A DNA stretch of 55,900 nucleotides from contig JAHHHZ010000004.1 of the NCBI GenBank assembly GCA_019359095.1, forward strand, positions 1 through 55,900, given 5' to 3'. Source of the stretch: Pleurocapsa minor HA4230-MV1 (GTDB lineage Bacteria > Cyanobacteriota > Cyanobacteriia > Cyanobacteriales > Xenococcaceae). Each line of letters begins with the position of its first letter. Within the stretch, counting starts at the first letter, position 1. Under the pieces are notes generated by a model that was given only the letters and a program-made list of their open reading frames with translations, did no database searches and was not told the DNA's origin. Positions 11,893 through 20,255 of this stretch are shown piece after piece. Position numbers and translations under genes: made by a program.

Positions 11893-14781
11893 TCATTCAC
11901 TACTGCTTAAAACTGCGACAATTTTTATATAAGGAACTTTCTCGGTAATAGTGCTTTCTTCTACCCAAGAGTAGTAATCGTCAAAAATGCGCTTGATACG
12001 GTTTTGCTCTTTCTGCTTCTTACTCTCTGTAATCGTATTTATATTCTCGAACTTCAGTTCAAGCTGTCGATTGTGTTCCCATCTAAGCTGCTCTAGGCGA
12101 TCTAATTGCTGAGAAAGTATGGGATTAATGCGATCGTTATATTCTTTGTCTGCTGCGAGAATATTTTTGGTCGCCTGATCCACAGCTTGCGATCGCAATT
12201 TTAGTAAAGACTCATCTATCGGTTGATTAGTATTGGGAATTGGTTCATTCCCTAAATTAGTGCGATCGCGTGTGGCAGTAAATTCTTCAACCCTGACAAA
12301 TTTATTTTTCTCAAACACTACCCCCAACCACTTGTTGATCAAAGGTTGCCCTCGGCGGTTAGGAATCACTCCAGAGATAATAAATACAACTTCAGTCGGT
12401 GCTAATTTATCACCTAAAGTAATTACAGGAGCTTGATGACGACCAAATAAAGTTACTCCCCTATCGTTGAGCCAAGTAACTATTGGATGTAATTCCCAGA
12501 GATACTGCAACGAAGACCAACTATCTTCAGCACGTCTGGCTTCATCTAAACCAAGTGCGATTGCGACTTTATCTGCCGATAACCTTAATGGTTCATTCTT
12601 TTCAGGTAAAATCTCTCTGGGAAAGCGTTTATAGCGATCTCGTAACTCTTTCGGCATGGTTAACTCAATTAAGAGTTCATCTTCAAGAATAGATAACTGT
12701 AAATCTTGCTCCTGTTTATATTCTTCTAAAGCAGCTTTTACATAACTAAAATCATCTTGGAATAAGCTAGGCATTTCAGCAATGTTTTCATCTCCTACCC
12801 GCGTCTCCCGGTCATCGCGTTGCCGTATCTCAACAACTGGCTCATCTAACAAAGCAAAGAAATCAAAATCATCATTTTTTGGCTGTTTGGGTTCGAGGGA
12901 GCTAGCAAAATCTTCCGCCGATGTTCCTGATTCAATAGCTTGGGAAGTAATCCTTATTTCTTCATCAACATCAAATACCCCCATAAATACGGAGGGATCG
13001 CCAATATTCTTAACCGCTTGTTCATCCTTGACCAATAGTACCTGAATAATTCTCTCAACCTCATCCATCCGAGAATTAGTGGAACGAGTTAATAAATAAC
13101 GAATCTGTGGTTGTTCTTCTTGTCCATAGCGATCGATCCGACCATTACGTTGCTGTAACGCCATTAAAGACCAGGGAAGATCAAAATGAATTAATCGATG
13201 GGATAAATAATGCAGGTTAATTCCTTCTGAAGCCACATCCGTAGCAATCAACAATCTGACAGGAGACTGTTCGTTACCAAAATCCTCAATAATCCGCATC
13301 AAATCAACATCAGACATACTTCCGTCCAATGTTGCGAGCGCATTTTCTTTGAGAGACAAATCCTTAGCTAAATTCTTCTCAAGAAAGCGCATTGTCTCCA
13401 AACGCTCGGTAAATATAACAATACGGTCTTTTGAGTCTTTCCCCTTCCAAGCAAATTCATCTTGGCTTTTGCCTTCGATCACAGACAATAACTTTTGATA
13501 TTTAGAAAACTCCGAAGCAGTAACTTGCTTTAAAACAGACTGCAAAACTTCCAACTCAGCAATGTCCTTATCTTGTGTAGACGAATCGCTATTCTTCTCT
13601 ACTTTCTTGATGCGTCTAGTTAGCGTTTCCAAACAAGCCATCGGACTAGATAACATTGCCTTGAGCAAGGTTGTTTTAAACAACATCCCTGCCTTCCCTT
13701 TTTTATTGATCGAGGGGAGTTTCAAACTATCGAGTATCTCAAAAGCTGACTCTTCCAAATTAGAAGCATTACTCTCAATTGCGATCGCGTTTCTTTCGGG
13801 AAAATGTTTGGCTAACTGATCCTTGACATCTTTTTTGAAACGACGGACATAGAGATCTCGTATTTCGCTTTTACTATAGTCTTGTTCAGATGCGATCGCT
13901 GTTGGATCGAGCATATTCATCAAGCTAGCAAAACTTTCTGCCCGACCATCATGAGGCGTAGCCGACAGCATAATCAAACTGTCAGAACGAGTTGCCAGTC
14001 TTTCGGCTAATTTAGCTCTTAAAGAGGTACTTTGTCCTTTTCCGCGACGCGCTACATTATGCGCCTCATCAATAACAATGACATCCCAGTAAGCGTTTTC
14101 AATATAAGTACGATACTCGCGATCCTGCTTGAGAGTATCTACAGAAACTATCGCTTTATCGTAATAGTGAAAGGGATTGTGATTGGTGGGAATGCGCGAT
14201 CTAATTCTTTGAATTCCTACTGAGTCTAAACGTACTAAAGGAATAGTAAAACGCGACCAAAACTCCTTCTGAAATTGAGTTAACATACTTTTAGTTGTTA
14301 CTACTAAAATGCGTCTTCCTTTACCTCGTCGAATCAATTCTGAAACTAAAATCCCCGCTTCTAAAGTCTTACCCAAACCTACTGCATCAGCAATTAATAG
14401 CCGTTGACGAGGCATTTTTAAAACTTTCAAACTCGGGTCTAGCTGAAAAGCCAAGGTATCCATCGCTGCCTTATGACCAATGTGGAGATTAGAGTCGGTA
14501 GGCGCAGTCTGTTTTAAATTACCTTCAATGAATAATAATGATTTTAAATAACCAGAAGAATTATCAGCAACTAACTTTATTTCTTTGGGATCTAAAACAA
14601 CCAAATCATCTTCTAAATCGACGACAAATTGTGCTATTTGATGTTTGATAAAATCACTAATACCAATAACTTCTATCACTACCCTACTTCCAGCAGCAGC
14701 TTTGAGAGTTTTACGTATCAACCATTCAGAATCGCGTACAACAATTTTAGCCCCTGGTGCAAGTACGGCAGAATTGACCAT
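11893..14781 (-). CDS. SNF2/SF2 helicase, DrmD-like
   Basis: 962 residues. Motif I ADAVGLGKT (131-139), DEAH box (238-241, in IVIDEAHNVARRGKGQ), LSATPHDGR (motif III region), and motif VI QQRNGRIDRYGQ (about 543-554) give a complete SNF2-type SF2 ATPase. The GLGKTLEAG form and the C-terminal extension match the helicases named DrmD in class 1 DISARM. It is the first gene of the leftward operon, directly upstream of the methyltransferase, as in class 1 DISARM. There is no clear Shine-Dalgarno before the ATG. The upstream AT-rich stretch 14782-14880 must hold the promoter, but I could not assign -35 and -10 boxes with confidence. An RapA-like or DISARM-unrelated helicase is possible, but the gene order makes DrmD more likely. 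Confidence 0.85.
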   Translation of the reverse strand: MVNSAVLAPGAKIVVRDSEWLIRKTLKAAAGSRVVIEVIGISDFIKHQIAQFVVDLEDDLVVLDPKEIKLVADNSSGYLKSLLFIEGNLKQTAPTDSNLHIGHKAAMDTLAFQLDPSLKVLKMPRQRLLIADAVGLGKTLEAGILVSELIRRGKGRRILVVTTKSMLTQFQKEFWSRFTIPLVRLDSVGIQRIRSRIPTNHNPFHYYDKAIVSVDTLKQDREYRTYIENAYWDVIVIDEAHNVARRGKGQSTSLRAKLAERLATRSDSLIMLSATPHDGRAESFASLMNMLDPTAIASEQDYSKSEIRDLYVRRFKKDVKDQLAKHFPERNAIAIESNASNLEESAFEILDSLKLPSINKKGKAGMLFKTTLLKAMLSSPMACLETLTRRIKKVEKNSDSSTQDKDIAELEVLQSVLKQVTASEFSKYQKLLSVIEGKSQDEFAWKGKDSKDRIVIFTERLETMRFLEKNLAKDLSLKENALATLDGSMSDVDLMRIIEDFGNEQSPVRLLIATDVASEGINLHYLSHRLIHFDLPWSLMALQQRNGRIDRYGQEEQPQIRYLLTRSTNSRMDEVERIIQVLLVKDEQAVKNIGDPSVFMGVFDVDEEIRITSQAIESGTSAEDFASSLEPKQPKNDDFDFFALLDEPVVEIRQRDDRETRVGDENIAEMPSLFQDDFSYVKAALEEYKQEQDLQLSILEDELLIELTMPKELRDRYKRFPREILPEKNEPLRLSADKVAIALGLDEARRAEDSWSSLQYLWELHPIVTWLNDRGVTLFGRHQAPVITLGDKLAPTEVVFIISGVIPNRRGQPLINKWLGVVFEKNKFVRVEEFTATRDRTNLGNEPIPNTNQPIDESLLKLRSQAVDQATKNILAADKEYNDRINPILSQQLDRLEQLRWEHNRQLELKFENINTITESKKQKEQNRIKRIFDDYYSWVEESTITEKVPYIKIVAVLSSSE

Positions 14782-14915
14782 ATTAAATATCTATTTAAAA
14801 TATCTATGTATTTCAAATATGCCCAGATCCAACAGCTAAAATGGCAATAGTACATATATTTGGTTGTTTTTGCCTAAATTAATCAAAGAAGATCTTATTT
14901 ATCACTAAAAAGCAC

Positions 14916-14950
14916 GTACATTTCTCAATGTATTACATTGAGAAATGTAC
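14916..14950. repeat. Perfect 35-nt palindrome in the gap between the helicase operon and the cold-shock gene
   Basis: Two perfect 15-nt arms, GTACATTTCTCAATG and CATTGAGAAATGTAC, flank TATTA. It lies in the 323-bp divergent gap 14782-15104, which has no gene. No T-run follows, so it is not a typical terminator. A near copy of one arm (AAATTTCTCAATGTATTA) occurs near 16005 beside the thermonuclease-like gene, suggesting a dispersed repeat end. It could also be an operator shared by the divergent transcripts. Confidence 0.7.
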
Positions 14951-15104
14951 TGATAAAGTTGTTGATTGCGTTATCTTTATTATGCTCGGCGATTGGCTTG
15001 GCCTCCTCTCAAAAAGATCGCAGTAGCAGACAATTTCTGGCTACCTCTGTTTTTGCGATAGACTACAATCTTACTGATGATTTATTTAATAAGCAAAATA
15101 CGGT

Positions 15105-15308
15105 ATGAGTACTGGTACAATCAAGTTTTTCAATGACGAAAAAGGATTTGGTTTCATTCTTCAAGATGATGGAGGGAAAGATCTTTTTGTACATGCTTCG
15201 GAAATTGAAGGCGAACGCAATACCAAGCTCAAGGAAGGTCAGAAAGTAGAATACGAAATCGGGCAAGGTAAGAAAGGACCATGTGCAATCAACGTCATTC
15301 CCAAGTAA
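15105..15308 (+). CDS. Cold-shock domain protein (CspA family)
   Basis: 67 residues, the usual length of a single cold-shock domain. RNP1 is KGFGFI (about 14-19) and RNP2 is DLFVHAS (about 26-32), the aromatic nucleic-acid binding motifs. The sequence opens with [16 protein letters not shown] and ends with A-I-N-V-I. These proteins bind single-stranded RNA or DNA and act as RNA chaperones in the cytoplasm. It stands alone on the plus strand, with no partner downstream and only a weak ribosome site. Two ends of accessory DNA flank it, so it may have moved with the region, but Csp genes are also common on the chromosome. Confidence 0.95.
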   Translation: MSTGTIKFFNDEKGFGFILQDDGGKDLFVHASEIEGERNTKLKEGQKVEYEIGQGKKGPCAINVIPK

Positions 15309-15419
15309 ACTATTTTGATTTCAATCTTCTGGAGTTGGTTTTAAAACTAGTCTGCCTTTTTCCGCCAGAAATCTCAAAAGAGTACTGCGACCGTAGCTTC
15401 AGCTTAATCGTAGAGTATG

Positions 15420-15962
15420 TCAATTGTGATGCCAAATTCCCAAGTTGTCTTCTCTAGCGATATTCTCTGCCCAGACTAAATGTTCTGGTTCTTTACATCG
15501 ACTCGACCCTTGGGTGTCGCGACGGGCTAACCCCCGTTCGAGCAACCAGGTATTGAGATGAATCTCTTGCTCGACTAGTTCATTAGATTTGGTTGAGATA
15601 TGTTTGACCAACTCAACATCATAGTTACGATCCATTGAGATCCAAGCTTCGTAGCGATCGCCAACTTTTTCTAGTTCTACTGTGCCATCACCCAAATTAA
15701 TGACTGACTGCAAATACTTCTTGGACTCATCTCCTGTTGCTGCTACACCACAAAGATTAATAGTTTTAGTTTCATGGTGACTAGCCACTGTAAAACTTGA
15801 GCCACTGTTAACAGTTACTAAAGTCCAGGGGGTGTAGTCGGCTGTTTTGTATTTATATCGCTGCCACTTGTCCAAACCTACGATAACAGAGACGATAAAA
15901 GCCAAGACCAAGATTATCGGCTTACGAAAACGTAAATAGAATAGAAATAACTTTGCTTTCAT
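15420..15962 (-). CDS. Membrane-anchored thermonuclease-like (SNase fold) protein, catalytic site degenerate
   Basis: 180 residues. An N-terminal hydrophobic segment (about 14-30, IILVLAFIVSVIVGL) suggests a single membrane anchor. The rest follows the staphylococcal nuclease-like fold: VNSGSSFTV where active enzymes have DGDT, INLCGVAAT where they have rvRLxGIdaPE, and a final LNTWLLERGLAR...LVWAENIAREDNLGIW that matches the domain end well. Loss of the Asp/Arg/Glu catalytic positions suggests a non-nucleolytic or altered role. A truncated paralogue lies at 35691-36233 and keeps the same N-terminal anchor, so the gene was duplicated together with surrounding accessory DNA. Confidence 0.75.
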   Translation of the reverse strand: MKAKLFLFYLRFRKPIILVLAFIVSVIVGLDKWQRYKYKTADYTPWTLVTVNSGSSFTVASHHETKTINLCGVAATGDESKKYLQSVINLGDGTVELEKVGDRYEAWISMDRNYDVELVKHISTKSNELVEQEIHLNTWLLERGLARRDTQGSSRCKEPEHLVWAENIAREDNLGIWHHN

Positions 15963-16095
15963 GACTTGAAATTTACAATTTTATCTAGTGTTCCCAAATC
16001 AGTAAATTTCTCAATGTATTATTTTGCGAATTGTCACAACCAAAAGTATGTTGACTCAATTTCAAAAAGAATTTTGGTCGCGCTTTACTATTCCT

Positions 16096-16470
16096 TTAGA
16101 CAATCTCGGATATTAACGAGATATAACCATCCTGATTTGCTCTGTATTTTTCTTGGACAAACTTTAAAGCTTCTATTTGTCGCTCAAACTTTTCTATGAT
16201 GATGAACTGATTATTGTTCGGGCTATAGCTGAGACGAGGCACCTTCACTACATAGCCAGCAGCTTCCTCGGAGATTAAACATAGAAAGCCTTTTTCTGCT
16301 CCCCATACTCTTTTAGCAAAAGTAATTGCCATTGCCTGACGCTCAAAGCTTTTAACTATAATCCATGGTTTCGAGGGGTCTTGGTTAGGGATCTCAATTA
16401 TGTGTGACGGCAAAATTAAAAAATACCTCCAGAAATCGTTTTTTAACCGTTCACCAATATTACCGAACAT
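16096..16470 (-). CDS. Conserved small protein of the module family ('DPSKPW' protein), with a MITE-derived N-terminus
   Basis: 124 residues in two related halves: IIEIPNQDPSKPW...AEKGFLCLISE and NNQFIIIEKFERQIEAL...NQDGYISLISE. The same two units appear as separate ORFs in module A (22896-23054 and 22717-22902). Function not recognised. The first 24 or so residues (MFGNIGERLK...LPS) are translated from the right end of a MITE whose terminus is at 16404. Homologous copies begin at the M-x-x-E-V-P-N position, so the MITE appears to have replaced the original start and supplied a new one. No partner genes remain next to it; it is probably a stranded remnant of another module copy. Confidence 0.55.
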   Translation of the reverse strand: MFGNIGERLKNDFWRYFLILPSHIIEIPNQDPSKPWIIVKSFERQAMAITFAKRVWGAEKGFLCLISEEAAGYVVKVPRLSYSPNNNQFIIIEKFERQIEALKFVQEKYRANQDGYISLISEIV

Positions 16471-16475
16471 TATCT
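16404..16475 (-). mobile_element. MITE copy 1 (right end, GTGACGGCA family)
   Basis: The complement reads GTTCGGTAAT...GATTTCTGGAGGTA...AATTTTGCCGTCAC, matching the right half of the copy at 28154-28246. The opposite terminus (GTGACGGCATTTTTCAAAAC) was not found in the following 100 bp, so the inner boundary is approximate. It forms the 5' end of the gene at 16096-16470. Confidence 0.55.
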
Positions 16476-16536
16476 TTAGAGCCTAATCGCAAACCTTCTC
16501 AAGATAAACCATATTTATATTCTTCCAATATTGCAG

Positions 16537-16689
16537 CTAATCTATTTCTGGTAATTGTTCCAACACTGTTTCTAAGCCTCGTAGAGTTTTGCCTGTATCG
16601 GTAAACTGCCAAAAAGAATATAGATACTTGCCTTTTCCTCCTAGCAGCAACTCAAATCTTGGTTGCTGACACAACCAAGATTCATATCA
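16537..16689 (-). pseudogene. Short coding remnant, unrecognised
   Basis: The complement has an open stretch of about 50 codons with protein-like composition, ESWLCQQPRFELLLGGKG followed by FTDTGKTLRGLETVLEQLPE and a stop at 16537. There is no start codon. It may be the 3' end of a lost gene or of a transposon gene. It lies in the otherwise empty stretch 16471-16718. Confidence 0.25.
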
Positions 16690-16718
16690 TGAAGCTGGAA
16701 CGCCGAAATCAGTAATTT

Positions 16719-17387
16719 TCACTGATTTGCTCCACTGTGAAATGGACATCCAGCAGTAAGCGATTGGATGAACCTAGAATTATCGAAAAAATGCTCTAGG
16801 TTTTCAATTTGCAGGCGATCGTTGACGCGAGCAACCGATATCCCCACAATCTCAATCGTTTCACCCGTAGCAGCACGATCCTTAAACGTTCCTGTAAACT
16901 CGCCCCAGTGCCGCCACTTGAACGTAACAGCAGGAGGACCCGAATAAACTTCTACTAACTCCCACAAAAACCCTTCTGGAAAAGCGGTGTGAAATACGTC
17001 TGCTGATGATTCAAAATCTTCCCGATCTGGGTCGTAATGTTCGCTTTTGAGTAGGAATGTATTATACGTTCCTACTTTTGCTATCTCTTCAGCGGTGTAG
17101 GCACGTCCGTTGTTCGTCTGCATGACAAACTTATCTTGGACGACTGAAAGCCATTCAGATGGATTCTTCTTGAACGAGGCTTCCATTTCAAACACTCTCA
17201 CCAGGTTCTGCGCGATCGCGGCTAGCGACCCTTCAGCATGATTGTGCTGACTATGTTGAGCTAACCGTTCTTCGCTTTTTGTATAGTCTGGCTTTTCACC
17301 GTAACGCCAAGATTGAGATTCATGATCTAAAGCGAGAACAGTAGAACGGTTTTGAACGCCCAACGAGATATCTTCTCTATCTGTCAT
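16719..17387 (-). CDS. SnoaL-like (polyketide cyclase / NTF2-fold) protein
   Basis: 222 residues from ATG at 17387, chosen over an upstream start because GGAG lies about 8 nt before it. The C-terminal half (VTFKWRHWGEFTGTF, AATGETIEIVGISVARV, LQIENLEHFFD) matches the SnoaL-like fold of polyketide cyclase and ester-cyclase relatives; the N-terminal part (about 1-90) is not recognised. The protein ends in CPFHSG. Substrate unknown. It is a single gene on the minus strand between remnants, with a chimeric transposase remnant upstream. The fold call is reasonable, but a catalytic function cannot be assigned. Confidence 0.65.
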   Translation of the reverse strand: MTDREDISLGVQNRSTVLALDHESQSWRYGEKPDYTKSEERLAQHSQHNHAEGSLAAIAQNLVRVFEMEASFKKNPSEWLSVVQDKFVMQTNNGRAYTAEEIAKVGTYNTFLLKSEHYDPDREDFESSADVFHTAFPEGFLWELVEVYSGPPAVTFKWRHWGEFTGTFKDRAATGETIEIVGISVARVNDRLQIENLEHFFDNSRFIQSLTAGCPFHSGANQ

Positions 17388-17618
17388 TATTTTCTCCAAT
17401 TCTCTTGCTAGCAAATTGACATCTTCCTTTCTTTCTATATTAGATGATTCAGATCTCCATTTTTAGCTCATTCAAACAGACGGGCAGTAAAGCACTCTTC
17501 CACATTTGCCCCAATCAGATTATTTAGAAGGTCGAGAATTTGGGTAGTGCCATATAATCCCCACTAGATAAATCATCTAGCCAAAATACACTATCTGAAC
17601 CAGGGCAAACGTATCAAA

Positions 17619-17994
17619 TTACGAAGATAAAACTCTAATCAGATAGTCATTGTCCATTGCAGCATGATACCTTTTCAGTCGAATGCTTTTTTTCAAAGTT
17701 ATATCTCTCTTTAATAATCCTAGTGTTTGTCTTCTCATCGTCCCAAAGTTTTCAGACCCATGACCGGTGCGGATTCGTGACTTATCTTCGCCGAAAATCA
17801 CATCTATCGACCAGTGCAATTGATTTTCTATTCCCCGAAGATTAGCTTCCAGCCACTCTGGGTCGGCCTCGGCTAGAGTATTTAAGGGCATGGCGTAGAG
17901 TTTCAATGAGATTTTCCAAGCGGGTCAATTCCCAAACCTTTGCCAGTACATGGGTTGAATCCGTCCGTTGTTTACCTCTAGCTTTAAGCAGTCC
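17619..17994 (-). pseudogene. Chimeric transposase remnant (IS1182-like joined to ISAs1-like C-terminus)
   Basis: The complement first reads GKQRTDSTHVLAKVWELTRL and LIETLRHAL, typical of IS1182-type transposases. A frameshift then leads into LNTLAEADPEWLEANL of the same type. At RGIENQLHW the sequence switches to an ISAs1-type C-terminus: LHWSIDVIFGEDKSRIR, GHGSENFG, and the end DNDYLIRVL. There is no intact start and no catalytic DDE set. Two decayed transposons therefore appear joined at a shared R/W-G-I-E-N-like motif. The surroundings (17388-17618 and 17995-18177) hold no further gene that I recognise. Confidence 0.7.
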
Positions 17995-18177
17995 TTTCTC
18001 TTAAAATCTTTGTAACATCGTATTACTTGGTGTTTTTTACTTCTTTTATCCAGAATTTATACACTAATAACGCACTTTGACATTACGCTCGACTACTTAT
18101 TGATTACTTTCGCCAACAGATTCGGTCGGCTTATCCTTTAGCATAAGCTTCGCAAATGGGTAAGAATACTCTCACGA

Positions 18178-18217
18178 GGCGCGTTTTATGTGGGAAGCTT
18201 CCCACATAAAAGCCGCC
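18178..18217. repeat. 40-bp palindrome, family copy 1
   Basis: GGCGCGTTTT, then a near-perfect stem TGTGGGAAGCTTCCCACA, then AAAAGCCGCC. The layout of outer boxes GGCGCGTTTT / AAAAGCCGCC around a GAAGCTTC core is shared with copies at 20216, 26195, 29841, 39150, 41233 and 41262. This copy is intergenic, upstream of psbA. Confidence 0.85.
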
Positions 18218-18431
18218 GCCCAAAACGCGACCGTATATACAGACAGGTTTTTGATTCGATTCCTCACAGTTCACCAAGATTGGTTATCTGCTACTGTCAT
18301 AGTCTATTGGGTGGGTTTTGGGTGTAATTTGATTACGTTTGGGAGCGATCGCCTTGGGTTGAAAGTGGGAATCCGCATATTGCTATCTATTACGACCTGC
18401 GATAGAGATCGTCAACAATTTCGTTACAAAA

Positions 18432-18460
18432 CTTGACAAATAACTTTACATTCGTTAATG
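18432..18460 (+). promoter_or_regulatory. psbA promoter (sigma-70 type)
   Basis: TTGACA at 18432-18437, a 17-nt spacer, then TAATGT at 18455-18460. It lies about 97 bp upstream of the psbA ATG, leaving an untranslated leader of roughly 90 nt, as is usual for cyanobacterial psbA. Confidence 0.7.
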
Positions 18461-18556
18461 TACTTATATGGATGAAGAAACACATTATTTTTTACCTCGT
18501 TGACCATCCTGTTCTGGAAACCGAACAAATATATAAACAACGCAATCATAAACACA

Positions 18557-19639
18557 ATGACAACTACACTACAACAAACCCAAACCCAGAATAACTGGGA
18601 AAGGTTCTGTCAGTGGGTAACAAGCACTAACAACCGCATCTATGTTGGTTGGTTCGGAGTCTTGATGATCCCCACCCTCCTAGCAGCCACAACTTGTTTT
18701 CTCATCGCCTTTGTCGCAGCACCTCCTGTAGACATCGACGGAATCCGCGAACCCGTAGCAGGTTCACTACTATACGGAAACAATATCATCTCTGGTGCAG
18801 TTGTTCCTAGCTCCAATGCAATCGGTCTTCACTTCTACCCAATTTGGGAAGCAGCATCCTTAGATGAGTGGTTATACAACGGTGGCCCTTACCAATTGAT
18901 TATTTTCCACTTCTTGATTGGTGTATTCTCATACCTCGGTCGTCAGTGGGAACTATCATTCCGTTTAGGAATGCGCCCTTGGATCTGTGTAGCTTACTCA
19001 GCACCTGTATCCGCAGCCACAGCAGTATTCTTAATCTATCCTTTAGGACAAGGTTCATTCTCTGATGGTATGCCTCTTGGTATCTCTGGTACGTTCAATT
19101 TCATGTTGGTCTTCCAAGCAGAACACAACATTTTGATGCACCCCTTCCATATGTTGGGAGTAGCAGGTGTATTCGGTGGAAGCTTGTTCTCTGCAATGCA
19201 CGGTTCACTAGTAACATCTTCCTTAGTACGTGAAACAACTGAAACCGAGTCTCAAAACTACGGTTACAAGTTCGGACAAGAAGAAGAAACCTACAACATC
19301 GTTGCAGCGCACGGCTACTTCGGTCGTCTAATCTTCCAATACGCATCCTTCAACAACTCCAGAAGTCTACACTTCTTCCTCGGAGCATGGCCTGTAATCG
19401 GCATTTGGTTCACAGCAATGGGTATCTCCACAATGGCGTTCAACCTGAATGGATTTAACTTCAACCAGTCCGTAATGGATTCTCAAGGACGTGTAGTCAA
19501 CACCTGGGCAGACATCTTAAACCGAGCCAACCTTGGTTTTGAAGTAATGCACGAGCGTAATGCACACAACTTCCCATTAGACTTGGCTAGTGGCGAACAA
19601 GCTCCTGTAGCAATAAGCGCCCCTGCTATCAACGGCTAA
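18557..19639 (+). CDS. psbA: Photosystem II reaction-centre protein D1
   Basis: 360 residues from ATG at 18557, the canonical D1 length; an in-frame upstream start is rejected because MTTTLQQ is the conserved N-terminus. All functional residues are present: Tyr-Z Y161, D170, E189, H190, H198, H215, H272, H332, E333, H337, D342 and A344, after which CtpA removes the tail [16 protein letters not shown]. Residue 130 is Gln, the form usual in low-light or constitutive D1 copies. D1 sits in the thylakoid membrane and binds the P680 chlorophylls, pheophytin, QB and the Mn cluster. The gene is complete, but it lies between two broken transposase regions, so this copy may be an accessory member of a psbA family. 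Confidence 0.98.
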   Translation: MTTTLQQTQTQNNWERFCQWVTSTNNRIYVGWFGVLMIPTLLAATTCFLIAFVAAPPVDIDGIREPVAGSLLYGNNIISGAVVPSSNAIGLHFYPIWEAASLDEWLYNGGPYQLIIFHFLIGVFSYLGRQWELSFRLGMRPWICVAYSAPVSAATAVFLIYPLGQGSFSDGMPLGISGTFNFMLVFQAEHNILMHPFHMLGVAGVFGGSLFSAMHGSLVTSSLVRETTETESQNYGYKFGQEEETYNIVAAHGYFGRLIFQYASFNNSRSLHFFLGAWPVIGIWFTAMGISTMAFNLNGFNFNQSVMDSQGRVVNTWADILNRANLGFEVMHERNAHNFPLDLASGEQAPVAISAPAING

Positions 19640-19667
19640 GAGTTAGTTAATCAAACTATCAGTAAAT

Positions 19668-19704
19668 AAAAAAATGCTCTCCAGAAATGTGGGGCGTTTT
19701 TTTT
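19668..19704 (+). terminator. psbA terminator (probable)
   Basis: About 30 bp after the psbA stop, AAAAAATGCTCTCC and GGGGCGTTTTTTTT can pair across a short loop and end in a run of eight T residues. The stem is imperfect, but the position and T-run fit a factor-independent terminator. The following 19705-19863 contains no gene, only a fragment of the GCGATTGGC...-type palindromic repeats. Confidence 0.55.
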
Positions 19705-20117
19705 GGCGGTTTTTAATTTAACAGTTTGGTCTGTACCACCTTAATCTCGACCGTCCCAACCGCATACTGCTCCTTCAAGTACGCGATTGGCTGAGTCTAC
19801 GACTTGCTCCGCAAACGCCAGCCCGAAGGGCATCGCATTCCTCAAACTACAATAACTAAACTTGGTAGTGCTAAACAAGTAATGATATAGAATAAGCGTT
19901 GATATTAAACAACTCCGACCAATGCTGACTTGTCCAAGCTGTCATTCTGAAAAAACTGTAAAAAACGGTCATATTCACAACGGAAAACAACGGTTCAAAT
20001 GCTGTGGGTGCAATAGACAATTTGTTAAAAACCCAGAGAAGATAACGATCTCACAGGAAAAGCGAGAGCTAATTGACCGACTATTGTTGGAACGGATTTC
20101 TCTGGCGGGAATTGCGA

Positions 20118-20158
20118 GACACTGCGTTGGGCGGTTTCACCGACTTGAAGCAAGTGTC
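20118..20158. repeat. 41-bp palindromic insertion inside the IS1 transposase gene
   Basis: GACACT and AGTGTC flank GCGTTGGGCGGTTTCACCG-type sequence ending in CTTGAAGCA. It interrupts a conserved stretch of the transposase and differs from the 40-bp family, so it is a second palindrome type. Confidence 0.65.
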
Positions 20159-20215
20159 GAGGTTGCTCGTGCAGTGAAAGTTTCCGAAAGATGGCTTCAA
20201 ACCTATGTCAATAAC

Positions 20216-20255
20216 GGCGGCTTTTGAGTAAGAATCTTCTTACTCAAAACGCGCC
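20216..20255. repeat. 40-bp palindrome, family copy 2 (inside the IS1 transposase)
   Basis: GGCGGCTTTTG, stem AGTAAGAATCTTCTTACT, then CAAAACGCGCC. TAAC is present on both sides (AATAAC and TAACAAG), compatible with a short target duplication. It truncates the transposase reading frame. Confidence 0.85.

Noticed and set aside
14782-14880. Promoter TTGAAA-N17-TAGATA for the helicase operon
   Set aside because: The -10 would lie only a few bases before the ATG, leaving no room for a normal transcript start.
18188-18436. Plus-strand ORF upstream of psbA
   Set aside because: It begins inside a 40-bp palindrome, overlaps the psbA promoter and has no protein-like character.
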